Part shown: positions 47,448-56,768 of the stretch, piece by piece | How the letters are laid out: each line of letters starts with the position of its first letter | Position numbering within the stretch: the first letter of the stretch is position 1 | From: Alphaproteobacteria bacterium | GTDB lineage: Bacteria > Pseudomonadota > Alphaproteobacteria > Caulobacterales > Parvularculaceae | Length of the DNA stretch: 64,000 bases | Reading direction: 5' to 3' | Assembly: GCA_016125425.1 (NCBI GenBank) | Contig: WGLT01000009.1 | Location: 186,001-250,000 of the forward strand | The notes under the pieces: generated by a model | What the model was told of the DNA's origin: nothing | The model's input: the letters and a program-made list of their open reading frames with translations, nothing else | Databases searched by the model: none | Program-made: the position numbers and the translations under genes

Positions 47448-48407
47448 CTACTCCGCTGTCCTGTCGAGCGCGCGTGCGGAGAGGGTCATGAACGCGCTCG
47501 CCGTCTCGCCAGGGGCGATTTCCCTCAACCCCGTCACGGAAGGCGGCTCTGGCCGGTTCACGGCGTCGGGCATGGCGCTGACGGGCTCCAGACAGAAATA
47601 AGGCGCGTTCTCGGGGGTGTAGATGTGCAGGAAACCGAGATCGCGCGAAGCGCGCATTTCTACGGTCATCCCGCAGGCCGGCTGGTCGATCGTGACGGCG
47701 CCGCGCCAGCCTGTATGGCAATGATCGACAAAAGGCGCTTGGTCGAGAAGGACGCCCTCTTCGAGGGACAGGAAATGCGCGCCGCTCGAAAGACGAAGCG
47801 GAATGAACTGGTCGTCGACGAGCCAGACGCCTTGCGCGGAGGTTTTGAAACGCGAGCCGGAAAGTCTGGGGAAATAGGGATGGAAGCCGTAGCTTGCCGG
47901 CATCGCTTCTTTCGAAAGGTTCGTGACGCCAAGATCGATCCGGAGGCCGTCTTCGGATAGCGTCAGGCTCTGCGTCGCCGAATACTTCCAGGGCCACTCG
48001 TCCGGGCGATCATGGAGAAAAACGATGCGCGCCTTGTTTTTCGCGCGCTGCGCCACGCTCCACGCCGCCAACCAGGCCTGTCCGTGCAGGGGATGGGGAT
48101 GCGGCTTGAAATTGGATTCGAGCCGGACTTCTTTTCCCCGGAATTTGAAGGACCCGTTGGCAATACGGTTCGCATACGGAGCAAGAACGAAAGAGGCGGA
48201 CTCAAAGGAGTGAATGGCGTCCGCCCGCGTCGGCCTCAGCACGTCTCGCCCGCGCCATGTCAGGCGCGCGACGGCGCCGCCGAGGCGCGGCAGGAGCGCG
48301 AGCGCGTAATCGCCGCTGACGAGTTCGATTTCGGAAGATCGAGGCGGCGCAGACTTGCAGCTCTCTCCGGCTGTGATAGCTTCGGGACTGTTAGCGATAT
48401 CATTCAT
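47448..48407 (-). CDS. galM: Aldose 1-epimerase (galactose mutarotase family)
   Basis: 319 residues. Interconverts alpha and beta anomers of free sugars; in this locus xylose is the likely substrate. The beta-sandwich family blocks seen are LPRLGGAVARLTWRGRDVLRP, ASFVLAPYANRIANGSFKF, HPLHGQAWLAAWSV, the catalytic His in SYGFHPYFPRL and the catalytic Glu in YFCLEPVSAMPDAVN. No signal peptide is visible. The ribosome site is weak, and a LacI-like palindrome overlaps codons 2-6. It is divergent from the GH115 gene and heads the galM-esterase unit. Confidence 0.9.
   Translation of the reverse strand: MNDIANSPEAITAGESCKSAPPRSSEIELVSGDYALALLPRLGGAVARLTWRGRDVLRPTRADAIHSFESASFVLAPYANRIANGSFKFRGKEVRLESNFKPHPHPLHGQAWLAAWSVAQRAKNKARIVFLHDRPDEWPWKYSATQSLTLSEDGLRIDLGVTNLSKEAMPASYGFHPYFPRLSGSRFKTSAQGVWLVDDQFIPLRLSSGAHFLSLEEGVLLDQAPFVDHCHTGWRGAVTIDQPACGMTVEMRASRDLGFLHIYTPENAPYFCLEPVSAMPDAVNRPEPPSVTGLREIAPGETASAFMTLSARALDRTAE
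48389..48402. promoter_or_regulatory. LacI-type operator candidate at the galM start
   Basis: TGTTAGCGATATCA (TGATATCGCTAACA on the galM strand), CG-centred, inside galM codons 2-6 and 173 bp upstream of the divergent GH115 ATG. It could affect both units. Confidence 0.5.
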
Positions 48408-48574
48408 GCTTTGCGCGATGGGTTCGAATGAGAATGGCGGCGCCGGAATTCGGGAAGGAGACGACAGTTTAGCCGCGGCCGTTGCGGCCGTCCAGTCGGC
48501 GCGCTTGGAATGGCGCGAAAAAGATCAGCTTGATCAAATAATTATTGGACGGGAGGGAAAGGAATGACGAAGAG

Positions 48575-51472
48575 ATGATGGCGCGCCTTCTGTCGGCGAT
48601 CTGCGCCCTGGCTTCTGCGATTTCTTTCGCAGATGCAGCAACCCCGCATGCCGGCTGCGCCGGCTCCGCCGCGATCTGCGATGGGAGCGGAGCGGGCCGC
48701 TTCGCTCTGATAGAACGCGGCGCGCCAGCCGCGATCTATGCGGATACGGAAGAGTATGCGGGCGTCAAGCGCGCTGCGCGTAATCTGCGCACGGATCTCG
48801 CGGCTATAGGGGGCGCGCGCGGCCTCTTATGGGTCGGACAGGCGCCGCGGGCCGGCGCACGCGTTATTATTGTGGGCTCGCTCGAAAAGTCGCCCACCGT
48901 CGCGCGTCTCGCGCGGGAAGGCAAAATCGACGTTTCGAAGATCAAAGGGCGATGGGAAGCCTTCTTGCAGCAGGTCGTCGAGGACCCGCTGCCGGGTGTT
49001 TCCCGCGCGCTTGTGATCGCGGGTTCGGACAAGCGCGGCGCAATTTACGGGGTATATGATCTTTCCGAACGGGCCGGCGTTTCTCCCTGGGCGTGGTGGG
49101 CGGACGCGCCGGTAAGGCGGGCGAAGAATCTTTACATCGCGTCGGGCCAGCGAACTGACGCGCCCGCCATCCGCTATCGCGGAATCTTTCTCAATGATGA
49201 AAACCCCGCGCTTCTGGGTTGGGCCGACAAAACATTCGGCGGGTTCAATCACAAATTCTATGAACGCGTCTTTGAACTGATATTGCGCCTTAAAGGCAAT
49301 TTTCTCTGGCCCGCGATGTGGGGCAAGGCGTTCTACGACGACGATCCTCTAAACGGCGCGCTCGCCGATGAGATGGGCGTCGTTATCGGCACATCCCATC
49401 ACGAACCGATGGCGCGCGCTCAGGAGGAATGGGCCCGCTACGGTCACGGACCGTGGGACTATGAGAAAAACGCCAAAGCGCTTCGCGCTTTCTGGCGCAA
49501 GGGCATCGAGCGCATGGACGGGCGCGAAACGCTCGTCACGATAGGCATGCGGGGCGATGGCGATAAGCCCATGACCGAACACACGGCGATCGGCTTGCTG
49601 GAGCGCATTGTCTCCGACCAGAGACAAATCATCGCGGACGTAACCGGCCGGAACGCCTCTGAAACGCCGCAGGTCTGGGCGCTCTATAAAGAGGTGCAGG
49701 ATTATTACGACAAGGGGATGAGAGTTCCGGACGACGTAACCTTGCTGTTTTCCGACGACAATTGGGGGAATATCCGCCGGCTGCCTTCGCCCGGCGCCTC
49801 GCGCAAGGGCGGCTACGGCGTTTATTACCACTTCGATTATGTCGGCGCCCCACGCAACTACAAATGGATCAACACGAATCAGATCGAGCGCGTTTGGGAG
49901 CAGATGTCGCTCGCTTACGCTTACGGCGCAAGGCGGCTGTGGATCGTCAATGTCGGCGATTTGAAGCCGATGGAGCTGCCGATGAGTTTCTTTCTCGATT
50001 ACGCGTGGAATCCTTCGGCGTGGCCGCTTGAGCGCTTGCCTGACTATACGCGCCGCTGGGCCGCGCGTCAGATCGATGAAACGCACGCGGAAGAAATCGC
50101 GAAACTTCTGGACCTATATACGAAGTATAATGCGAGACGGAAACCAGAGCTGTTGTCGGCGGATACGTACAGTCTTGTTCATTATCGCGAGAGCGAACGC
50201 GTCGCGAGCGAATGGAGGGCGCTGGCGGACCGCGCGGAAGCGTTGCGCCGCAAATTGCCTAAGGACGAATTGGACGCATACCTGCAACTCGTCTGGTTTC
50301 CGATCGAGGCGAGCGCGAATTTGAACGAACTTTATCGGGCGGTCGCTCTCAATCGTCTCTATGCGCGCCAGCGCCGCGTCGCAACGAACGCCATGGCGAC
50401 AAAAGCGGAGGAGTATTTTGAAAAAGACGCCGCCCTTACGCGCTTTTATCACCGCAAGATCGCCGGCGGAAAATGGGATCAGATGATGTCCCAAACCCAT
50501 ATCGGCTACACGTCGTGGCAGCAGCCGGATAAAAACATCATGCCGACGGTCGAGCGCTATGAGGCGCCGCGGGGAAGCGCGCTGGGCGTCGCCATTGAGG
50601 GCGATGCGCGCTTCTGGCCCGGCGGCGGCGGCGAAGCGCTCCTGCCGGCAATGGATTCCCATGCAAGGCGGAGCCGGACGATTGAGATCTTCAATCACGG
50701 GCGGCGCGCTTTCCGATACCGCATTCGAACGGACGCGCCATGGCTCAGGATTTCCGCCCCCGAGGGACGCGTGAGAGACCAGATCGCTGTCACGGTGTCC
50801 GTCGATTGGGATGCGGCGCCCGCCGGAAGCCATCGCGCAAGAATGGTCATAGAAGGGCCGAATGGCGAGACGGCGGAGGTCATCGCGCCGATCTTCAAGC
50901 CGGAAGCTTCTGTTCGGCGCGGCTTTCTCGAATCGAACGGCGTGGTCGCGATGGAGGCGGCGCATTGCGCGCGCGCTATTGGCGCGGACGGCGTTCAGTG
51001 GAAGGAGATTCCCAATCTGGGCCGGACCGGATCGGGCGTCGCCGCTTTTCCGGAAACCGCGAAATCTCAAAATCCCGGAGCAGGCGCACGGCTCGAATAT
51101 GATTTCACGACGTTCGGCGCCGGCGCGAGCACGGTCGAGATTGACGCCGCGCCGAGCCTTGATTTCCGCGGGCGAGGAGGGCTGCGCTACGCCGTGTCGA
51201 TGGACGATGGGACGCCAGTCGTCGTCAACATGAATGAAGATGCGTCGGAAGCGGCGTGGGAGAATGACGTCGCTCGCAACGCCAATATTCGGCGCGCAAT
51301 GTTTACAATCGCGACGGCCGGCCGGCACACGCTGAAACTGTGGCGCGTCGACCCGGGAGTCGTCTTCGAGCGTGTCGTGGCTTTTCGCGGTGATCTGCCG
51401 GAAAGCTATCTTGGTCCGCCGGAGAGCGATCGCGTCAGCGCAGCGCCGTGCGAAGGGCTCTCGGCGCCGTAG
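48575..51472 (+). CDS. GH115 xylan alpha-1,2-glucuronidase
   Basis: 965 residues. GH115 enzymes remove (4-O-methyl)glucuronic acid from xylan side chains, including internal ones. The signal is MMARLLSAICALASAISFADA. Family blocks seen are SDKRGAIYGVYDLSERAGVSPWAWWADAP, RYRGIFLNDENPALLGWA, LKGNFLWPAMWGKAFYDDDP, GTSHHEPMARAQEEW, TIGMRGDGDKPM, LLFSDDNWGNIRRLP and YYHFDYVGAPRNYKWINTN. The C-terminal 300 residues are beta-rich accessory modules. The ATG at 48575 is chosen because it starts the signal peptide; an adjacent ATG at 48578 is equivalent. It is divergent from galM and followed by the MFS porter. Confidence 0.93.
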   Translation: MMARLLSAICALASAISFADAATPHAGCAGSAAICDGSGAGRFALIERGAPAAIYADTEEYAGVKRAARNLRTDLAAIGGARGLLWVGQAPRAGARVIIVGSLEKSPTVARLAREGKIDVSKIKGRWEAFLQQVVEDPLPGVSRALVIAGSDKRGAIYGVYDLSERAGVSPWAWWADAPVRRAKNLYIASGQRTDAPAIRYRGIFLNDENPALLGWADKTFGGFNHKFYERVFELILRLKGNFLWPAMWGKAFYDDDPLNGALADEMGVVIGTSHHEPMARAQEEWARYGHGPWDYEKNAKALRAFWRKGIERMDGRETLVTIGMRGDGDKPMTEHTAIGLLERIVSDQRQIIADVTGRNASETPQVWALYKEVQDYYDKGMRVPDDVTLLFSDDNWGNIRRLPSPGASRKGGYGVYYHFDYVGAPRNYKWINTNQIERVWEQMSLAYAYGARRLWIVNVGDLKPMELPMSFFLDYAWNPSAWPLERLPDYTRRWAARQIDETHAEEIAKLLDLYTKYNARRKPELLSADTYSLVHYRESERVASEWRALADRAEALRRKLPKDELDAYLQLVWFPIEASANLNELYRAVALNRLYARQRRVATNAMATKAEEYFEKDAALTRFYHRKIAGGKWDQMMSQTHIGYTSWQQPDKNIMPTVERYEAPRGSALGVAIEGDARFWPGGGGEALLPAMDSHARRSRTIEIFNHGRRAFRYRIRTDAPWLRISAPEGRVRDQIAVTVSVDWDAAPAGSHRARMVIEGPNGETAEVIAPIFKPEASVRRGFLESNGVVAMEAAHCARAIGADGVQWKEIPNLGRTGSGVAAFPETAKSQNPGAGARLEYDFTTFGAGASTVEIDAAPSLDFRGRGGLRYAVSMDDGTPVVVNMNEDASEAAWENDVARNANIRRAMFTIATAGRHTLKLWRVDPGVVFERVVAFRGDLPESYLGPPESDRVSAAPCEGLSAP

Positions 51473-51640
51473 ACCTTCGGTTCACATGGCGGCCATGTCC
51501 GGGCGAATCCTTATTCAAGCGCGTCCGCCTGCATTCGATCGCGCGGCCGCGCGATCGCAATACAGCCGTCGGCGGGCGCGGCGTTCGGGATTTCGAAGAG
51601 GGCCGTCGGAGAATTTTCTGGTGCATTGATCCGCAATCGA

Positions 51641-51654
51641 TGTTAGCCTTAACA
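51641..51654. promoter_or_regulatory. Palindrome before the MFS sugar porter, LacI-like
   Basis: TGTTAGCCTTAACA: perfect TGTTA / TAACA arms, but the centre is CC rather than the CG of the other sites. It lies 85 bp upstream of the porter start in a 266-bp gap that otherwise shows nothing I can name. Confidence 0.45.
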
Positions 51655-51738
51655 TTTGACGGGGCGACGCCGAAAGCGGCGGATCGCAACCGCTGCAAAA
51701 CAATCAAAGGCCGAAATCGGCCCAAAGGGGAGCGACAA

Positions 51739-53238
51739 TTGACTGAACAGCCACTCTCGCCCGCCGCCGCGAAGGATGAAGATTTCAGCTTCGTGCTTCT
51801 CGTAACCATTGTCGCCACGATTGGCGGCTTTCTGTTCGGATTTGACAGCGGCGTGATCAACGGAACTGTTGACGGGCTGAAGGCCGCTTTCCATTCCACA
51901 AGCATCGGAACGGGTTTTAACGTCGCTTCGATGTTGCTCGGCTGCGCCGCCGGCGCCGCATTTGCGGGTTCGCTTTCCGATCTATTCGGCCGACGGACGA
52001 TGATGATCATCGCCGCTGTGTTTTTCATCGTCAGCGCCTGGGGGTCGGGGGTCGCCGGATCGTCGTTCGAGTTCATAATCTATCGCGCTTTGGGCGGACT
52101 CGCCGTGGGCGCGGCGAGCGTCATGGCGCCCGCTTACATTTCGGAAGTCGCGCCCGCGCATATGCGCGGGCGGCTGTCTTCAATTCAGCAGGTCGCCATC
52201 ATCGCCGGACTGTTTATGGCGTTTCTCAGCAATTACCTGATTGCGCATTCCGCGGGATCGGCGCTCTCCAAATGGGTTTTCGGCTTCGCGGCCTGGCGCT
52301 GGATGTTCTGGATGGAGCTGTTTCCCGCAGGCCTGTTTCTGATCCTGCTGTTCCTCATCCCGGAGAGCCCCCGCTATCTCGTCGCAAAGGGCGCGACCGA
52401 AAAGGCGGAGAGCGTTCTGGCGCGGGTCGCCGGCCGCGGAAAGGCGGCGGCGAAGGTCGAGGAGATTCAAAATTCATTGATCCACGAATTGAGGCCGAGT
52501 CTCGGCGACATCCTTCACAGCAAAACCGGTCTCAAGCCGATCGTTTGGGTAGGCATCGGCCTCGCCACGTTCCAGCAACTCGTCGGGATCAATGTCATCT
52601 TCTATTACGGCGCGGTGCTCTGGCAGGCGGCCGGCCTGACCGAGAATGACGCCCTTCTCGTCAATGTCCTTTCGGGCGGATTGAGCATCGGGTCCGTGAT
52701 CCTCGCGCTGATGGTGATCGACAAAATCGGCCGCAAGCCGATGCTGGTGATCGGCTCTGTGGGCATGGCGGTGACTTTAGGACTCGCCGCCTTTGCTTTT
52801 TCGACGGGAACGCTGCTCAGCAAGGGCGCGATCATCGAGGCGGGGACTGTGCTCGCGAACGGAACCGCCTATGCGGAAAGGACCGTGCTGGCGAACGATC
52901 TGCTCGATCTTAATCCGCAAATGGGCCTGCTCGCGCTTGTCGCGGCGAATCTTTACGTGATGTTTTTCAACTTTTCGTGGGGGCCGGTCATGTGGGTCAT
53001 GCTCGGAGAGATGTTTCCGAACCAGATTCGCGGCTCGGGGCTCGCCGTGTCCGGCTTCTTTCAGTGGATTTCGAATTTCGCCATCACCATGACATTCCCA
53101 ATCATGTTGGCGGCGCCCGGAATAGGGCTGACCGGAGCATATGGATTTTACACACTATGCGCCTTCATTTCGATCTTCTTCGTACTGATGGCGGTCAGGG
53201 AGACGAAAGGGCTTGAACTTGAAGAAATGAAGGGATGA
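51739..53238 (+). CDS. MFS sugar:proton symporter (XylE-like sugar porter)
   Basis: 499 residues, 12 membrane segments. The sugar-porter signatures are all present: GGFLFGFDSGVING in helix 1, GSLSDLFGRRTMM, PESPRYLVAKG at the end of helix 6, QQLVGINVIFYYGAVLW in helix 7, and IDKIGRKPML. It probably imports xylose released in the periplasm. The start is TTG at 51739 with AAAGGGGAG seven bases upstream, which gives a normal short cytoplasmic tail; the open frame further upstream has no family sequence. It is followed by the second GH3 gene after 81 bp. Confidence 0.92.
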   Translation: MTEQPLSPAAAKDEDFSFVLLVTIVATIGGFLFGFDSGVINGTVDGLKAAFHSTSIGTGFNVASMLLGCAAGAAFAGSLSDLFGRRTMMIIAAVFFIVSAWGSGVAGSSFEFIIYRALGGLAVGAASVMAPAYISEVAPAHMRGRLSSIQQVAIIAGLFMAFLSNYLIAHSAGSALSKWVFGFAAWRWMFWMELFPAGLFLILLFLIPESPRYLVAKGATEKAESVLARVAGRGKAAAKVEEIQNSLIHELRPSLGDILHSKTGLKPIVWVGIGLATFQQLVGINVIFYYGAVLWQAAGLTENDALLVNVLSGGLSIGSVILALMVIDKIGRKPMLVIGSVGMAVTLGLAAFAFSTGTLLSKGAIIEAGTVLANGTAYAERTVLANDLLDLNPQMGLLALVAANLYVMFFNFSWGPVMWVMLGEMFPNQIRGSGLAVSGFFQWISNFAITMTFPIMLAAPGIGLTGAYGFYTLCAFISIFFVLMAVRETKGLELEEMKG

Positions 53239-53319
53239 GCGAGCCGGGCGGGTCTGCGCCCGTGCGAGACCTGATGACGCGACAAGCGCTGCGAAACGCC
53301 GGGAAAGGAAGATAATCCT

Positions 53320-56046
53320 ATGCAAAGGCCAAAACTCACAGACAGGGCGATGGGCTTCGCCCGCCGCTCGACCGGCCTCGGAGCGGTGTTTTTATCGATC
53401 CTGGCCGCCGGCCTATCGGCATGCGGGCGCGACCAGCCGCAGGCGCACAGCGACTCCTCCGCCGCGGCGACGGAAGCCGAGCCGCTCTACAAGAATGCGT
53501 CCGCCCCGATTGACGCCCGGGCGGCTGATCTCGTTGCGCGCCTTACGTTGCAGGAGAAGGCCGAACAGCTCGGTTATGACGCGCCCGCGATCAAGCGGCT
53601 CGGCGTCCCGAAATACAATTGGTGGAATGAGGGGCTGCATGGCGTGGCCCGCGCGGGGAACGCCACAGTGTTCCCTCAGGCTATCGGCATGGCGGCGACC
53701 TGGGACGCGTCCTTGATGCGCGGGGCGGCGGACGTCATCAGCACCGAGTTCCGCGCGAAATATCTGAAGACCCTAGGCCCTGACGGCGGCAGCGATTGGT
53801 ATCGCGGATTGACCGTTTGGTCGCCGAATATCAACATTTTCCGCGATCCGCGTTGGGGCAGGGGGCAGGAGACTTACGGCGAGGATCCTTACCTGACCTC
53901 GCAAATGGCGGTCGCATTCATACATGGTCTGCAGGGAGACGATCCGAAATTCCTGAAGACGATCGCGACCGCCAAACACTTCGCGGTGCATAGCGGCCCG
54001 GAGTCGAACCGCCATCGCGAAGACGTTCATCCCTCGCCGCATGATTTGGAGGACACCTATTTGCCCGCCTTCAGGGCCGCGGTGGTCGACGGCGGCGTTG
54101 AATCTGTCATGTGCGCATACAACGCGATCGACGGCGTGCCCGCATGCGCTGATTCCGCCCTTCTCGAAGACAGGCTTCGCAAGGACTGGGGATTTAAAGG
54201 ATATGTCGTTTCAGATTGCGGCGCGGCGGCGAACATCTATCGCAAGGACGCGCTGCATTATGTCGACGACCCTGTCAAAGCCGTCTCTCTCGCTTTCACG
54301 GCGGGCATGGACATTATCTGCGGCGATTTCCGCAATAACTGGACTACGGAAACCGATCATATCGTCGAGGCGGTCAAACAGGGTCTGATGAAGGAGGCGG
54401 TGATCGACAAGTCGCTCGAGCGCCTCTTCGCCGCGCGAATGCGGCTTGGCATGTTCGAACCGGCGAATGGGCGGCCGTTTTCGGACATAACGGCAGCGGA
54501 CTACGACACGGACGCGCACCGGGAACTGGCCGCGCGCATGGCCCGCGAGTCGATGGTGCTGTTAAAGAACGACGGACTTTTGCCTTTCCGCGCTTCGCCG
54601 AAGACGATCGCCGTCATCGGACCCAACGCCGATAGCCTCGAAGCGCTTGTCGGCAATTATCACGGCATCCCTTCAAAGCCGGTGACTGTTCTCGACGGGT
54701 TGCGCGCGCGGTTTCCCAATTCCCGGATTATCTACGCTGAAGGGACGGGCGTCATCGGCAAAGCCGATCCGGCTGTTCCGGACGAGGCGCTGTGCGTGGA
54801 TCCTGAGTGCAAATCGCACGGCCTGAAAGCTGAATATTTCGATGGCGGCGACGTCTCAGGCGAGCCCCGAAAAACCGCCGTGGAGCAAAACGCGGCGATA
54901 ATGTGGTCGGGAGCCGAAAGGAACAGCTCGATCCGCTGGAGCGGCGCGCTTGTTCCTTCGAAGACCGGCGCCTATCAGATCCGCTTTGACAGCCGCAACG
55001 GCTATCGGATTTGGATCGGCGACCGGCTTCTCATAGACGCTTGGGATACGGAGGAATCGGACGCCCCCGCGACCGGATCCATTTTGCTGGAGGCGGGCAA
55101 GACCTATCCCATTCGTATCGAAGCGCGACAGGTCGGCCAAAGCGGATATGAGCGGCTTGTCTGGAATCCGCCCGGCGATCGCGAGGAAGAGGCGGTTGCG
55201 GCCGCTGCAAGCGCAGACGTCGTTGTGTTCGTTGCGGGCTTGTCCCCGCGCGTTGAAGGCGAAGAAATGCGAGTTGAGGCGCCGGGCTTTTCCGGCGGCG
55301 ACCGCACCAGCCTCGATCTTCCTGCGCCGCAAGAGGCGCTGCTCAGAAAAGTTGTCGCCGCCGGGAAACCGGTCGTTCTCGTTCTCATGAACGGGAGCGC
55401 GCTCGGCGTAAACTGGGCGGACGCCCATGTCGGCGCGATCATTGAGGCGTGGTATCCGGGCGAAGAAGGCGGCTCGGCGGTCGCCTCGCTTCTGGCGGGC
55501 GATTACAGTCCTGCGGGGCGCTTGCCGGTGACATTCTACAAGTCGGTTGATCAATTGCCGGACTTTGAAAACTACGCAATGACCGGCCGAACCTACAAGT
55601 ACTTCACAGGCGAGCCGCTTTATCCATTCGGATACGGACTGAGCTATACGTCATTTTCCTACGCCAATGCGAAAGTCAGCAGCGCTGAGGTCAGCGCCGG
55701 GGACCCGGTGACCGTCTCGGCGGAGGTAACGAACACCGGCGCGATGGACGGCGATGAAGTCGTCGAACTCTATCTGGCGCATCCTGGCGTCAAGGGCGCG
55801 CCCATACGCTCGCTCGAAGGCTTCAAGCGGATCCATCTCAAAAAGGGCGAGACGAAAACCGTAGAGTTCTCGCTGAGTGGGCGGGCGATGAGCGTCGTCG
55901 ACAGCGCAGGCCGGCGCCGGATCGATCCCGGGACGGTCGAAGTCTGGATTGGCGGCGGCCAGCCCGTCCGGCGCGCCGGAATGGCTGAAGCGGCCGGCGT
56001 TCAGACGAAATTCGAAGTCAGCGGAAGCGCGACAGTAAGCGAATGA
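53320..56046 (+). CDS. GH3 beta-xylosidase lipoprotein with PA14-like insert
   Basis: 908 residues. The lipoprotein signal FLSILAAGLSAC has its cysteine at 35. The catalytic domain has NWWNEGLHGVARAGNATVFPQ, SPNINIFRDPRWGRGQETYGEDP, KHFAVHSGPESNRH and the nucleophile Asp299 in GYVVSDCGAA, a pattern of the beta-xylosidase branch of GH3. A PA14-like domain (about residues 495-625, GLKAEYFDGGD...SGYERLVWNPPG) interrupts the second domain. The C-terminal fibronectin-III-like domain is at about 775-890. It should release xylose from xylo-oligosaccharides. Its ATG follows GGAAAGGAAG. Confidence 0.94.
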   Translation: MQRPKLTDRAMGFARRSTGLGAVFLSILAAGLSACGRDQPQAHSDSSAAATEAEPLYKNASAPIDARAADLVARLTLQEKAEQLGYDAPAIKRLGVPKYNWWNEGLHGVARAGNATVFPQAIGMAATWDASLMRGAADVISTEFRAKYLKTLGPDGGSDWYRGLTVWSPNINIFRDPRWGRGQETYGEDPYLTSQMAVAFIHGLQGDDPKFLKTIATAKHFAVHSGPESNRHREDVHPSPHDLEDTYLPAFRAAVVDGGVESVMCAYNAIDGVPACADSALLEDRLRKDWGFKGYVVSDCGAAANIYRKDALHYVDDPVKAVSLAFTAGMDIICGDFRNNWTTETDHIVEAVKQGLMKEAVIDKSLERLFAARMRLGMFEPANGRPFSDITAADYDTDAHRELAARMARESMVLLKNDGLLPFRASPKTIAVIGPNADSLEALVGNYHGIPSKPVTVLDGLRARFPNSRIIYAEGTGVIGKADPAVPDEALCVDPECKSHGLKAEYFDGGDVSGEPRKTAVEQNAAIMWSGAERNSSIRWSGALVPSKTGAYQIRFDSRNGYRIWIGDRLLIDAWDTEESDAPATGSILLEAGKTYPIRIEARQVGQSGYERLVWNPPGDREEEAVAAAASADVVVFVAGLSPRVEGEEMRVEAPGFSGGDRTSLDLPAPQEALLRKVVAAGKPVVLVLMNGSALGVNWADAHVGAIIEAWYPGEEGGSAVASLLAGDYSPAGRLPVTFYKSVDQLPDFENYAMTGRTYKYFTGEPLYPFGYGLSYTSFSYANAKVSSAEVSAGDPVTVSAEVTNTGAMDGDEVVELYLAHPGVKGAPIRSLEGFKRIHLKKGETKTVEFSLSGRAMSVVDSAGRRRIDPGTVEVWIGGGQPVRRAGMAEAAGVQTKFEVSGSATVSE

Positions 56047-56196
56047 GCCCGCTTGCGTCGCAGGCTTTCGGAGCGGGCGACGCGATTCACCACGCCGCTT
56101 GAGGCGCGATCGTCGAAACTCGATCTCGGATCATGGTCAAGGTTTGCGCGGCGAATTCGGACTGCGCCGCTCCGTCGGCGCGGATGAGGAGCGCGT

Positions 56197-56733
56197 TTAG
56201 CCGGCGTAACTCTCTTCCGAGGCGCCTGCATCATGATCGGCCTCCCGGGCGAGAACGAATAGAAGATCGGACAACCGGTTGATGTAGGGCAGGGCCTGAC
56301 GCTTCTTTTCGTCCGGCAGCAAAGACAGAGTGCGTTCGGTGCGCCGCGCGACGACGCGAGCCTGATGCAGCCAGCAGCCGGGCTCGCTCTGGCCCGGATA
56401 TATGAAATCCTTGAGCGGCGGCAGTCCCGCCTGAATTTCGTCGATCAGGGATTCAAGCCTTTCGACGGCGCCGATTTCCAGCCGAAAGCGCTCATTATGT
56501 TTATGGCCTTGATAGCTGATCATCGCGCTCAGCTGATACAGCGCCTTTTGCGCCGATTTCAGCACGGCGTCGCGCTTTGGGCGAGCAAGGCGCGCGAATC
56601 CCAGGGCGACTGACAGCTCGTCGAGGTCGCCGACAGCCGCAATATGGCGGTCGGCTTTTGAAACCCGTTCGCCGGAAAGCATGGATGTCTCTCCGGCGTC
56701 GCCGCCGCGGGTGTAGACCTTTGTGTCAGCCAT
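56197..56733 (-). CDS. PduO-type cob(I)alamin adenosyltransferase
   Basis: 178 residues from ATG 56733. Makes adenosylcobalamin from cob(I)alamin and ATP. The ATP-binding N-terminus KVYTRGGDAGETSML and the blocks DLDELSVALGFA, FIYPGQSEPGCWLHQARVVARRTER and PYINRLSDLLFVLAREAD are diagnostic. It would supply the cofactor for IcmF encoded 3 kb away. It is convergent with the GH3 gene and lies 36 bp after the LysR stop on the same strand. Confidence 0.95.
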   Translation of the reverse strand: MADTKVYTRGGDAGETSMLSGERVSKADRHIAAVGDLDELSVALGFARLARPKRDAVLKSAQKALYQLSAMISYQGHKHNERFRLEIGAVERLESLIDEIQAGLPPLKDFIYPGQSEPGCWLHQARVVARRTERTLSLLPDEKKRQALPYINRLSDLLFVLAREADHDAGASEESYAG

Positions 56734-56768
56734 CGTTTGCACGCTTTCTTTGCTTCGGAGGCGCAGGA

